Below are positions 53,729-63,935 of a stretch of 64,000 nt of DNA, in pieces. Every line of letters starts with the position of its first letter. Position 1 is the stretch's first letter. This stretch comes from Lepidostoma basale. Taxonomy: Eukaryota; Arthropoda; Insecta; Trichoptera; Lepidostomatidae. The notes below the pieces were generated by a model. The model was not told the origin of the DNA. It ran no database searches and was given only the letters and a program-made list of their open reading frames with translations. The translations under genes were made by a program, and so were the position numbers. The stretch is from positions 372,001-436,000 of the forward strand of contig JAHDVF020000527.1 in assembly GCA_022606425.2 (NCBI GenBank), in the 5' to 3' direction.

Positions 53729-53900
53729 ACTTATTAACCATCACGCCGATTCCCCTAGGGGAAGGCAGAGAGGAGGGACCGCCATACCGTGCTGTCTTGA
53801 CGTACTCTCTAGCTTCCTCCACATTTATACATCGTAACATGCATGCTCGCTGATTTTTACGACTTCAAATGTGGCCGCCTTTCAATATTTGATCAATATA
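53729..53900 (-). mobile_element. LINE family R 3' fragment
   Basis: ACCATCACGCCGATTCCCC terminus and antisense codons for CINVEEAREYVK. Confidence 0.75.
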
Positions 53901-53904
53901 TTTT

Positions 53905-54062
53905 TTTAATATATAGAAAGCGCAATTGCTTTTTCGGTTTTACATTGAGTTTGAGAATGCCCTCGCAAGGCGAAACAAATTTTGTAACTATTGTGTAAAT
54001 ATTTTTATTTATAAATAAATCAATGTAAAACCGAAAAAGCAAACGCGCTTTCATTATATATT
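53905..54062. repeat. Hammerhead-like inverted pair, family A variant
   Basis: Outer arms GAAAGCGCAATTGCTTTTTC and GAAAAAGCAAACGCGCTTTC are inverted. The centre has GAGAAUGCCCUCGCAAGGC, GAAA, CAAA, retaining stem II and GAAA only. Confidence 0.5.
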
Positions 54063-54439
54063 AATTGTATAGATTACATACTGAATATGAAATATACATT
54101 TAATTATTAAGATAATGCATTTAAATGAAACCAATACATCACTTTGAAGTCTATTTCCTGTGGGAAAACGGACCGCAATTTGTAAGAAAGCAAACAAGTA
54201 CTTAAGTAAGTGCGTAATGTATGTACATATGTACGAGTATATAGTCTGAGATTGATTGATTGCACCTTATCAATCAGAGCCAATTTAGACCAATAGACAT
54301 CGCTTGGGGCAGTTTCGACTCGTGTTTTATTATTATTATTATTATTAAATTCACAATTCAAATATTAGAAGAAGGTCTCTGACAAACATTTAATTTATAG
54401 AAATAAAAGAATAAAACACTTCGTACTTAACCATGGTTT
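54063..54439. other. No gene seen
   Basis: AT-rich, with a (TTA)n run near 54330. Confidence 0.4.
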
Positions 54440-54640
54440 GGTTATTATTAATTTGAAATTACAACCAAAAATGGTCAGATGCTATGTTTGGTCAGTGCTG
54501 TTATACGAGGTGGAGTCATGGACCCTTAATGTCAATATTATGAACCGATTAGAGGCCTTTGAGATGTGGATACACCGAAGGATGTTACGCATCACCTGGA
54601 CTGACATGGTCAGCAACACAAACGTTCTCCAAAGAGCCAG
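54440..54640 (+). pseudogene. LINE C-terminal fragment
   Basis: Reads MVRCYVWSVLLYEVESWTLN and RLEAFEMWIHRRMLRITWTD, close to the remnant at 114-600. The following 40 codons are open but unlike LINE sequence. Confidence 0.7.
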
Positions 54641-54795
54641 AGTTGACAGAGTCAAAAATGCTGAAAAAATTATATCAAAAGCAGAAAATATACTACAAAA
54701 AATATTAAGAAAGAAATACGAGAGCATTAATGTTATCTTCATTATAAAAATACTGAATGAAGAATGAATTATCTAAATAATTTCTTAAAAATATC

Positions 54796-54945
54796 GCGAG
54801 GAGTCGGAGAAATCAACGTGCGTGCATGATACGATGTATGAATGTTGGAGAAGCTAGATATAACTATGACAAGAAAGAAGAGTGTGGCCATGCGTTCTAT
54901 CTTTACACCCCTTAGGAGAGACGGCGTGATGGTTAATTAGTTTGT
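54796..54945 (+). mobile_element. LINE family R 3' stub
   Basis: GGAGTCGGAGAAATCAACG through the RCMNVGEA codons to ACGGCGTGATGG and a short TTAG tail. Confidence 0.75.
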
Positions 54946-55462
54946 TCATAACATTGTACTTTCACAGCACTTTTTACACTTTTCTTGGTGTAGAAATTTT
55001 AACAATAAAATGAGAAGGAAGTGAAGAGTATTCAAATTGACTTTAAAAGCACGAGCTTAAGTCTTTTCACCGTGGTTCCTGTAAAAGTCCACGCGTCGCC
55101 TCTGTTTGAGATTCGCAAGGGGAACAAAGACAAATCAGGATAATACAACAAAGGATGTCGCACGATGGCTATTTACATTGGTAATTACCTATTGATCGTA
55201 AGTGTATACCTAGATATACGCTCATCAGGTATAGTACGATATATTTATTAATATTAATAAAAACCAACTAACCATCTGCCCATTGCTTCAGAGAGGTAGC
55301 AGAGAGAATTAATAACAAATATTATATACATTAATGAAAGATACATACTAAAAGGATAAATAAATTAACCTCTATATTACGGCTTGCTATATTTCCAGTT
55401 TAAAAAAAATGGTTTCGTAATGCCACTGACTACATTTGCAGCTCATATTTAAACTTATAATC
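54946..55462. other. No gene; a small family R remnant
   Basis: 55263-55310 retains the antisense ACCATCTGCCCATTGC terminus of family R. The rest is AT-rich or unique. Confidence 0.4.
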
Positions 55463-56640
55463 CGATTTACTTTATAATAATAATATAATAATAATTAGGC
55501 TAATTTGTATAGCGCCGTTTTCGTGAATAGCTCACCTCAAGGGCGCTTTGACAATGTTTTTAGTCATGAGAGCTGCATGTGACACCAGCAATCAGATAAC
55601 CGTTGTTTATATTTTATGGGATATTTTGAAAAGGTGGGTTTTTAGGTGAGATTTAAAGTCTGTCGGATTGTCAGTGCATCTGAGGCGTGCAGGAAGCATA
55701 TTCCAGGCGGACGGACCTGCCACTGCGAAGGCCCGATCTCCGAAATTTGTCCGGGGGTTGCGCTTTGGCTCAACTAATCTGCCTATTGCCGAGGAGTTTG
55801 CTGATCGAAGCGTAGATTGCCGCAAGTTAGGGCTATCAGCAACACAAAGTTCAGATATATAGGCTGGTGCCATTCCGTGAAGCGCTTTAAAAACCGTCCA
55901 GCATAGTTTATACTGGATTCTTTCAGGACACTTGAGCCAATGAAGATCTTTTAGATGTTGTGAAATATGCGAGTTTTTTGGAATACCTTTTATAAGTCGT
56001 GCTGCCGCATTGAAAACGGATTGAAGTTTGTTCGTTTGTTTCTTGGGTATGTTGGCATATATGCCGTTGCAATAGTCGAGTCGAGATACGACAAAGGAAT
56101 TAACAAGTGTTTTTAATGCATCAGTGGGAATATTTCTTTTGATTGCTTTGAGCTGCCTTAGGTGAAAGAAGCTGGCGCTCACTGTCTTATTTATTTGGGT
56201 TTTTAATGAGAGATCTGCTTCGAAGTTGACTCCAAGAAGTTTTATGGAGTTATTAGGGATGATGTCAATTCCGAATGTTGATATCGGAGCATGATCGACT
56301 AAGTGCTGGCGCTTCATTGAGGCGGTCCAGAGAAATTCCGTTTTGGAAGGGTTTAATTTTAATTTATTTGAGGCCATCCAGTTCGATATAGCTTCAATGC
56401 ACTTTAAAGTTATAGATTTTAGATGGCTGATGTTATGAGGGTCACAAAAGAAATAAATTTGCTGGTCGTCAGCATAGCAATGAGACAGCAGACCAAATGA
56501 ATCAATTATTTTGACAATGTCATTAGTGAACATTATAAATAATATCGGGCCTAGCACTGAACCTTGCGGAACACCAGATTTGAGGGTGAAAAAAGACGAT
56601 ATTTTCCCTGCGACCTGAACTGCTTGTACTTTAGTTCCTT
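55463..56640 (-). mobile_element. L2/CR1-like LINE, 5'-truncated, open frame
   Basis: The frame is open from about 56640 to the stop at 55607. It starts KISSFFTLKSGVPQGSVLGP (RT motif before the active site), then SHCYADDQQIYFF with the catalytic Asp pair, KLLGVNFEADL, VVSRLDYCNGIYANIP and the clade-typical FGDRAFAVAGPSAWNMLPAR and KSHLKTHLFK. The 3' UTR includes GAAAACGGCGCTATAC and a TA-rich tail. Upstream endonuclease and fingers are missing. Confidence 0.88.
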
Positions 56641-56684
56641 ACTACTAAATTGTATGTAATATTATGGTGAACTGGGACTAACTA

Positions 56685-56775
56685 CACTAGTCGGCAAAAA
56701 AAATCTGCCCCTGTCACCATTTCTGCTGACTCTTATGTATTTTTTTTTTAAAAAGATTGTTTTTGCCGACCAGTG
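56685..56775. mobile_element. Very short MITE
   Basis: 91 bp with inverted ends CACTAGTCGGCAAAAA and CACTGGTCGGCAAAAA, near TA dinucleotides. The ends look like Tc1/mariner-type termini; the family is not certain. Confidence 0.5.
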
Positions 56776-56849
56776 CTATCTGAACTAGAAAAGTAGTCAG
56801 CAGCAGTTAGAGATCTTTTTTACTGCAAAAGAAGCCAGCGGCAGAAAGG

Positions 56850-57075
56850 GGGTTAATACGAATGAAAACTCCGTTTTCTAGAAGTTTTATTATATTTTAT
56901 AGGAATGACATGTTTTGCCATGCTTAGGTATTACCAAATATTTGATTATGTCTTAGCAAGGCGAAACATGTCATTCCCATAAAATATAATAACATTTCTA
57001 GAAAACAGACGTTTTCATTCGTATATTCATTCATATTTACCGTAGTTTTACATCATGTTTCTAGAAACAATAAAT
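56850..57075. repeat. Family A inverted pair, best-preserved example
   Basis: Left and right arms of about 85 bp mirror each other from ATACGAATGAAAAC to the central ATTTGAT. The plus core has UUGAUUA, U, GUCUU with AAGGC, GAAA, CAUG, UC. The right arm then adds the standard tail ending AAACAATAAATT. Confidence 0.75.
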
Positions 57076-57079
57076 TAAC

Positions 57080-57195
57080 TGTTTGTTTTGAAACATTGTT
57101 TATTCATAAGTAATTACACGACAGCTGTTTTGATAGCAAATGTTGGCATCATCAAGTTTTACAAACAACGTTCAAGTTGTTGCTCAAAATGCATT
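57080..57195 (-). repeat. Family B hammerhead-like repeat
   Basis: The minus strand at 57120-57157 has UUGAUGA, U, GCCAAC with GCUAUC (weak), AAAA, CAGCUG, UC, followed by the GTAATTACTTATGAATAAAC tail. Confidence 0.6.
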
Positions 57196-57468
57196 GGAGA
57201 AGTATAAAAGTTAATAGTAATAATTAGAGAATATTCTCGAAGCACCACATCAAATATGGTATTCGTTAATTAATCTACAGTACTGAAATATTTCGTAGAA
57301 TTTTATAATATGCACGATAGTATCCTTATCTTCGAAGCATTCGATTTGTTTCAGATAAGGAACCATGCACTGAATTATTTTGATGTAAACGTCATGTAAA
57401 CAATTACTCATACGATTTTCAGTAAGAAAGTATTAAACATCAAATAGTTAATATTATTGAAAATAGAT

Positions 57469-57650
57469 CAAATCAATCAAATATTAAATATCGGCCAAGT
57501 GAGAAGTCGTAGAAATCGACGTCCCTACATGGAATGTTGAGGAATCGAGAGAATTATTATATAGGGACAGAACAGTATGAAGGACCATTCTGTCTGCCTA
57601 CTCTTTCGAGGATATTGGGTTATGGTAAGCTAGTTAGTTAGTTAATTTAC
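57469..57650 (+). mobile_element. LINE family R 3' fragment, old
   Basis: ATCAATCAAATATTAAATAT, then GAAATCGACGTCCCTACATG and a mutated terminus with a (TTAG)n-like tail. Confidence 0.7.
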
Positions 57651-57666
57651 TAGATGTGTTATGTGT

Positions 57667-58391
57667 GTTTTACTAGAGCAAATGACAGTTTGTAATATAA
57701 GTGTGAACGAAGAGAACTTGGAACAGGTGAGGGAATTTGTGTATTTAGGTAGCATGTTCACAGCAGATGCCCGAACGGATAGTGACGTCGAAAGAAGGGT
57801 TGGTGCGGGTAACAAAGTGAATGGAGCTTTAAAAATAGTTATTGGAAACAAGAATTTATCAATGAAAGCGAAAACGGCCGTTCACAATGGAGTTCTGGTC
57901 CCAACCTTAATGTATGGAAGCGAAGCATGGAACTGGCAAAAGAAGGATGAGAGTAGAATAAATGCGGTAGAGATGAGGTCCCTAAGACGTATGTGTGGTA
58001 GAACGATATATGACAGAATCTCAAATGCTGATATAAGAAAGGAATGTAGAGCGGAAGAAGGTATTATGAACAAGATTATGAAAGGATCGCTGCGTTGGTT
58101 CGGACATATGGAACGCATGGATGGAGAAAGAATGGTTAAGAAAGTATACGTTAATGATGTAAATGGGGTACGAAGTCGAGGCAGACCGAGGAAAACATGG
58201 CATGACCAAATTAATCAAATTTTAAAGGTTGGTCATGTTAGAAGTCGGAGGAATCGACGTGCGTGTATGACTCGTTGTATGAATGTGAAGGAAGCTAGAG
58301 AGGTTTGCCAGGATAGAGTAGTGTGGCGGTCCATTCTCTCTGCCTACCCCTGCGGGGGAACGGCGTGATGGTTTGTTGTTGTTGTTGTTGT
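57667..58391 (+). mobile_element. LINE family R, longest open copy, (GTT)n subfamily
   Basis: A 235-codon open frame with element codons from TVCNISVNEENLEQVREF through SLRRMCGRTIYDRISNADI, MKGSLRWFGHMERMDGERMV and NRRACMTRCMNVKEAREVC to SILSAYPCGGTA and a TGA inside ACGGCGTGATGG. The (GTT)n tail follows at once. The duplication TGTGTTATGTGT is at 57655-57666 and 58392-58403. It is truncated downstream of the RT catalytic box. Confidence 0.88.
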
Positions 58392-58403
58392 TGTGTTATG
58401 TGT

Positions 58404-58855
58404 ATTATTATGGAAGTGATTTGTTTTGACATGTTTAGGAATTTAATAATCCTTAGCCAGGCGAAATATATAATTCCCATTAAATACAATAAGCACATAT
58501 AGAATTAATCATTTTGATATTATTTAGCTTCTGCGTTATTTTAACAATGAAGTAAAACTACACGTTGAGTATTTAATATTGATGCAACCGTCCAGTTTAT
58601 AAAAGTTTTAATACGTTTTATGACACGTTTCACTTTGCTAGCACATTATCAAATTTGGTGTCAATCAAACCGGGTGAGTAATTTACTCAAATAATATAAA
58701 GCAACGAGCTGAAATTTCGTCACATTTGATAATGCCTTAGAAGGGCGAAACATGACATTCCCATAAAATATAATAAAACTTCTAGAAAACTGACGTTTTC
58801 GTATTCATTATTTAATATGGAGTTTTACGTCATTGTTCAAGAAACAATAAATCAA
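58404..58855. repeat. Family A copies
   Basis: A decayed pair at 58404-58505 is followed by an inverted pair at 58610-58855. The plus core at 58727-58755 is UUGAUAA, U, GCCUU, AGA, AGGGC, GAAA, CAUG, AC, with the full tail. Confidence 0.65.
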
Positions 58856-59278
58856 ATAATATAGTTTATACTTACAATTACCCATATAGTCATCTGTGGA
58901 AATCAGAAACTTGTATTGTGTATGAAGAAAAATATCGTCTATTTTTACACATTATTTATAATAAATCATCTGCACAAGTAAACATGTTTTAGCAATTATT
59001 ATGACAACAATTTTTAAAAAAATAATCACCTATTGTGTACAATATAAGTACCTACCCACCTATAAATAATTTGTAATTAATTCATAGATTTTACATACAA
59101 TTAAAAAAAAACTAAAATCATTATTGAGATATAGGTACGTATTGATAATGTTCAAAACCTTTTAATTGTTCCGAATAATATTATATTTTCACTTACTTTA
59201 AGGTCACGTTTTGGTATTGGATTTTAGAAAGTATATAACATTAACGACAGATGTTGAACGAGATTAAAAATTCAATGA
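58856..59278. other. No gene seen
   Basis: AT-rich. Confidence 0.4.
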
Positions 59279-59515
59279 CGACCTTCGTGGCCGAGTGGTC
59301 AGTGCATTGACTGCCACCCCGAAGGTTCCGGGTTCGATTCCCGGCGAGGGCAGTGTAATTGTCACACTGTAATTGGTCTGGTGTAGAATTCTCGTGACAA
59401 TAAAATGGAGATAGATTAGCTACCTATCACACGTCACGAGAATCACTATGATAGTTATAACACCTTTTATATCGATTTGGGTCAAGCTGCCATGATGTAA
59501 AGAGCGATTCTATTT
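59279..59515 (+). mobile_element. tRNA-derived SINE, full-length reference copy
   Basis: GACGACCTTCGTGGCCGAGT (A box region), GGTTCGATTCC (B box), GTGTAATTGTCACACTG, TTGGTCTGGTGTAGAATTC, CTACCTATCACACGTCACG and the CATGATGTAAAGAGCGATTC 3' end. About 237 bp. Confidence 0.85.
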
Positions 59516-59534
59516 TTAAAAAATCAATACAGAT

Positions 59535-59645
59535 TTAATTTTATGTATTGCCCGGTTTCATTAGACAGAGTCCTCAGTCCAGTCTGTCGATGTCTACAAA
59601 ACTGGCGAAACCGGTTACAACACAAAATAAGCATAATAAATAATT
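59535..59645. repeat. Family D inverted pair
   Basis: The minus arm has CCCGGTTTCATTAGACAGAG. The plus arm at 59580-59613 has CUGUCGA, U, GUCUACAAAACUGGC, GAAA, CCGG, UU. Confidence 0.55.
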
Positions 59646-60084
59646 GAAAAAAAATGTGAAATATTAAATCATCATTTCCTTTTATGGGATATCTTTGTAA
59701 AAGTAACCTACCCAAATAGCCCGTAATTTGTTTATATCAAAATATTTTATTTCATAGAAAAACAATACACAGATTTCTAAGAAATGTAACACGTAAATAT
59801 TACTTATAGACATTTTAGCCAGAAGTTGGTACTCGTATATGCGCTCATAATGCATTTTCGTGGAAAAATATAATTGTAAGGTGAAACTCAACATCCGCAT
59901 AGCAGATAAAACGAAAATAAATTAAAGGTGCCAACCCTGATTTTCTATTAGCTCAAAAACAAATAAATTAATAAATATGTAACAGAAACAGTTTATAAAA
60001 AATAAGATTAAATCATTTTTTTTTAAGCTTAGTCAAATGAAAAAATAATTATAAAAAATATTCTATAATATGTATTTGGTTTTA
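59646..60084. other. No gene seen
   Basis: AT-rich. Confidence 0.4.
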
Positions 60085-60165
60085 TTCTTTTTATTTTTAG
60101 TTTCGACCGGTTTCGGTATATCGCTGCCTATTTTTTGTTAAAATGGCAATAAGCTACCAAAACGA
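60085..60165. repeat. Family C inverted pair, truncated by a SINE
   Basis: TTCGACCGGTTTCGGTATAT on the left faces AAATGGCAATAAGCTACCAA on the right, which ends where the SINE starts. Confidence 0.55.
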
Positions 60166-60245
60166 CGACCTTCGTGGGTCCCGGGTTCGAATCCCGGCGA
60201 TGGAAGTGTGATTGTCACACTGTCTTTGATCTGGTGTAGAATATA
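60166..60245 (+). mobile_element. tRNA-derived SINE fragment
   Basis: GACGACCTTCGTGGGTCCC, with the tRNA middle deleted, then CGGGTTCGAATCCCGGCG and GTGATTGTCACACTGTC up to GGTGTAGAAT. Confidence 0.7.
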
Positions 60246-60251
60246 TATATT

Positions 60252-60828
60252 TTTAACTAACCAACTAACTAACTAACCATCACGCCGTCCCCCCGAAGGG
60301 GTAGGCAGAAAGAATGGACTGCCACACTTTTCTTTCCTGACATATTTCTCTTGCTCCCTCAACATTCATTCATCGCGTCATGCACGCGCGTCGATTTCTC
60401 TGATTCCTCACATGGCCGAAATTCAATATTTGATTTATTTGATCGTGCCACGTTTTCCTCGGTCTTCCTCTATTACTGGTTCCATTTATATCGTTAACAT
60501 ATATTTTTTTTACCATTCATTCTTTCCATATGTCCAAACCATCTTAATGATCCTTTCATTATTTTGTTCATAACACCATCATTCGCACCGCATTCACTTC
60601 TTATATTTTCATTCGACACTCTATCATACATATTCGTCTAAGAGATCTCATTTCTACTGCATTTATTCTACTTTCATCCTTCTTTTGCCAGTTCCATGCT
60701 TCGCTTCCATACATAAGGGTCGGTAGAAGAACACCATTGTGCACTGCCATTCTAGCTTTTTTGGATAGATTTTGTTTGCGATGACAACTCTAAGTGCACC
60801 ATTCACTTTGTTGCCTGCCCCAACCCTT
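60252..60828 (-). mobile_element. LINE family R copy
   Basis: Antisense from the (TTAG)n tail and ACCATCACGCCGTCCCCCC terminus to the RRVGAGNKVNGAL codons, with several frameshifts. One of the longer copies. Confidence 0.82.
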
Positions 60829-61479
60829 CTTTTTTTATATTAAATAATCAATTTCGCATTAGGCAGGCAGGTACTAAATTAGCAATACGTGATTATTTAT
60901 TTATTAAAAAAAACAACACTTTTTTTAATTGCACGTTACACTTTTTATTTCACAAAACAAAACAATTAAAAAAAAAACACTTTTATACGTAAACATACAT
61001 ATATTTTAAATTTGCGACTGATAATTAAAATAAAAAAAAACATGTTAACCACTACCGTCCGTTCGCAAATACTTTGACATAAGATCACAGAATGGTTAAA
61101 TTCTAAGTATGCACATATGTTTCGTTACGTCGGAGAATTCGGTGCGACAGAATGACTTGCGCAGAAGTTGTGCGCAGACTGATAAGAAAACATTACCGCG
61201 TACCACATACTGAGAACACATGTCCTGTTAATAGATTATTGGTTGCATTAGTATGCGAATATCTGTATGTATTCCTACACTGGTTGAAGCGTGAGTGTAC
61301 TAGAAATATTTTTGTTATGCACTTAAAACACTCTTAAACAAATTCGTACATTATTTATTGACCTTCCAAAAAATGTATTTGAATTCATCAAAAAAATAGA
61401 TACCTACAATTTTATTTCTGAATCAAATGAAAACAAAAATCATATATACTAGATATAACGTTAATACAAATCAAATCGT
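60829..61479. other. No gene recognised
   Basis: AT-rich, then a GC-balanced stretch (61045-61240) with a 61-codon open frame lacking any recognisable domain. Confidence 0.35.
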
Positions 61480-61620
61480 CTGTTTTCTGGAAGTTTTTAT
61501 TTTTATTTTAAGGTAATAACATGTTTCGCCTTGCTGAGACTTTATCAATTTGATATTACCTTACAAACTTTCGAAGGCAAAATTGCAGTCGAAACCGGTT
61601 TGGAAATTTTAATAACCGTA
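61480..61620. repeat. Family A and G pieces
   Basis: The minus family A core has ACATGTTTCGCCTTGCTGAG. Immediately after come TTTCGAAGGC and AGTCGAAACCGGTTTGG. Confidence 0.45.
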
Positions 61621-61637
61621 TTTTAAACTATAATACT

Positions 61638-61920
61638 ATTCAAGGATTAATTTTTATCTCAATAGAGACGAAGCCGAAGATGCAAACTGGAAACTGAATA
61701 TGGTGATCGAGGTGTTTACAGGACTTATTACCTGTCATTGGTTGGGTTAAGCGCACGCTTTATGTACCACCATGTCTGACAAATTTTTGGAAGTTGTATA
61801 TATGTTAATATCCAACACCACAATACACATGTCAGTTTCAATTTACAGACTAGCGCCATCTACGAAGATTAGATTTAAGCATTAAGCAGAAGATTGTTAT
61901 AAAATTAATCCTTGAATTGA
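61638..61920 (+). repeat. Single copy of the 52060 foldback family
   Basis: TATCTCAATAGAGACGAAG, GTGATCGAGGTGTTTACAGG, ACTTATTACCTG and GGTTGGGTTAAGCG match the longer element. The ends TTCAAGGATTAATTTT and AAAATTAATCCTTGAA are inverted repeats that may mark its true boundaries. Confidence 0.65.
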
Positions 61921-62394
61921 TAACCCGCAATGGGTAAATAAAATCCAATATTCGTCTACAAGTATTTGTATATATTCAAAATGTTGTATATAATACTATT
62001 AATTGTGAGAATGACTTTCTGCAACCTTAGTTCCACGATATATTTTTGTTTTTATTGAAAAAAATCATGTTTTTAGTTACACCCCAGTATTATGAATGGA
62101 TTTTGATTAATATATATTTCGATTCAATGCGTTCCGAATCATTCATTAGTATTTTTAAAAATTGCCGTTTACAAACAAAAAATCAATACTATAACTAATT
62201 TGATGCATTTTTCTCTTTTGAATGGTTTGATGGAAATTTCCATCAAGATGCAATAAAGTGTTTAAAAGTGCAATATTTTTTTTATATATGTATGCTTTAG
62301 AAACTCAATGTTGGTTATTAGTTTCAGGAGTGTTTAGAAAGTTTGAATGAAATTCGATTATTAGTGTAATGAGAAATTCATATATATGAAATTG
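61921..62394. other. No gene seen
   Basis: Begins with AACCCGCAATGGGTAAATAA, shared with 52640, then AT-rich. Confidence 0.4.
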
Positions 62395-62510
62395 ATCAGT
62401 CTGTCGATGCCAGCGAGCCCGGTGAAACCGGTCGTTGTCGAAATAAAGACTAAAGTGGAAGTATTAAAAAAAACATCGTTTTATTTAATTATTATTTTAA
62501 ATGAATATTT
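62395..62510 (+). repeat. Family D hammerhead-like repeat
   Basis: CUGUCGA, U, GCCAG with CCGGU (one mismatch), GAAA, CCGG, UC, then CGTTGTCGAAATAAAGAC and the ACATCGTTTTATTTA tail. Confidence 0.65.
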
Positions 62511-63084
62511 TTATCAATCCATACAGATCTTTTTCGATTTCACCTTTTTTGCATTTACGCTGATTTTAAAATATTGATGGTGGTCGAGTTGATAATCGTG
62601 AGAGTTGCCAGGGGGTGTCGGCTTGAATAATAAATTGAAACGATGTAAAATTTGAAGAAAAAAGTTAACAGAGTATTTAATTTTTTATAGATAAAATATT
62701 TTCGCACGCTACTGATATATCATCCACACGTGAATGTATTTTGATAATAAGTGATATTCTATTGTTTCGCGGCATCAGTGTATTAGAAGTCTTCCCATTA
62801 TTTGGCAGATTTTTGTTATTATTATATTATAATTCTGTGTGATTCTGAGAAACAATTGAATCATAATTCCTTGTACCAGTTTCCATGTGGATACTGATAT
62901 TAATTTGTCGTTCTCTTTATACATATATGAATGAAATGTTTAATACATTTAATAATACAAAACATCTTTATAATATATTATACATAATTAATCATTTTAA
63001 AATACGATTTAGATAATCTATAAAATATAAAGATACAAAGGTATTCAAGGATAAGGGAAAAACATGAGATCGAAGATATCGTTA
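62511..63084. other. No gene seen
   Basis: AT-rich, no supported feature. Confidence 0.4.
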
Positions 63085-63312
63085 GGTGAAGGAAGCAAAG
63101 GAGAGATATTGTATGCACACGTAAGAAGAATGGATCCATCTAGACACCCTCATATTGTGTTATACGGCCAAACCCAAGGTAGATGACCCCAGGGTAGACC
63201 ACTAAAAGATGGATGGACAGTTTGAATTCGACTTCGCAGGGGGCTAATCCCCAATCCCAATCAATTAAACAGGCCACAATACCTACACTAAGAAGAAGAA
63301 GAGGAAGAAGAT
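63085..63312 (+). pseudogene. LINE C-terminal fragment with (GAA)n tail
   Basis: Reads AHVRRMDPSRHPHIVLYGQT, a stop, then PQGRPLKDGW, and ends in AAGAAGAAGAAGAGGAAGAA. Same family as the fragments at 14180 and 53480. Confidence 0.7.
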
Positions 63313-63724
63313 TTAGGTACTAGATATTAATAACGAGTTGCAGAAACTAGTAGGAACTATAAGACAAACACATAGAACAAATTAATAAAGCATTTATTGT
63401 CATTTGTTTTATTGTGTACCTACAGTTTTTTTATATTTCGAATACATCGATGATTTCAATTGTTGTCAAGTATGCACCTGTTTTCAGAAAGGAAGTTTAC
63501 ATTGCCACGTATTTTCAACGGAAATCTATTGTTTTGTAAGTAAGAAATCCAAATGTTGATTTGTGTGACACTTGAAAAAAAAGCTATTGTGGAAAATCCG
63601 CATTTCTAAGAAATACCAAAACAAAAAACATGAACATATAAGAATTTTCAGGAAGGTTATAAACGCATTGATTATCTTCACAAATGCCCGAGAAATATTT
63701 TTTTATATTTATTTTTAATAATGT
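63313..63724. other. No gene seen
   Basis: AT-rich. Confidence 0.4.
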
Positions 63725-63935
63725 TGAAAATGTCAGTTTTACATAAGTTTTATTATATTCTATAGGAATGACACGATTCGTTTTGATAGGAGATTATCCA
63801 GTTTGATAAATTGTATTAGAAATAAGAAACATGTCACTCGCATAGAATATAATAAAACTTACTGAAAACAGACGTTTTCATCAATATTAATCACTTTATA
63901 TGGACTCATTGTTAAAAAAACAATAATGATATTAT
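63725..63935. repeat. Family A inverted pair, decayed
   Basis: The left arm has TTTTATTATATTCTATAGGA. The right arm has AAACATGTCACTCGCATAGA and ACAGACGTTTTCAT, with the tail shortened to AACAATAA. Confidence 0.6.

Noticed and set aside
53227..53853. 208-codon ORF as one protein
   Set aside because: It joins two LINE fragments in the wrong order, a (GAA)n tail and flanking sequence, so it is not a gene.
57661..58368. 235-codon ORF as a host gene
   Set aside because: It matches 16 other truncated copies in the window and has a LINE tail and target duplication.
59279..59352. tRNA-like segments with A and B boxes
   Set aside because: They occur in eight diverged copies attached to a shared non-tRNA 3' part and an AAT or A tail, so they are SINE heads, not tRNA genes. 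The acceptor stem does not close.
61152..61337. 61-codon ORF as a small gene
   Set aside because: No domain, no promoter or splice evidence, and length is within chance for this region.
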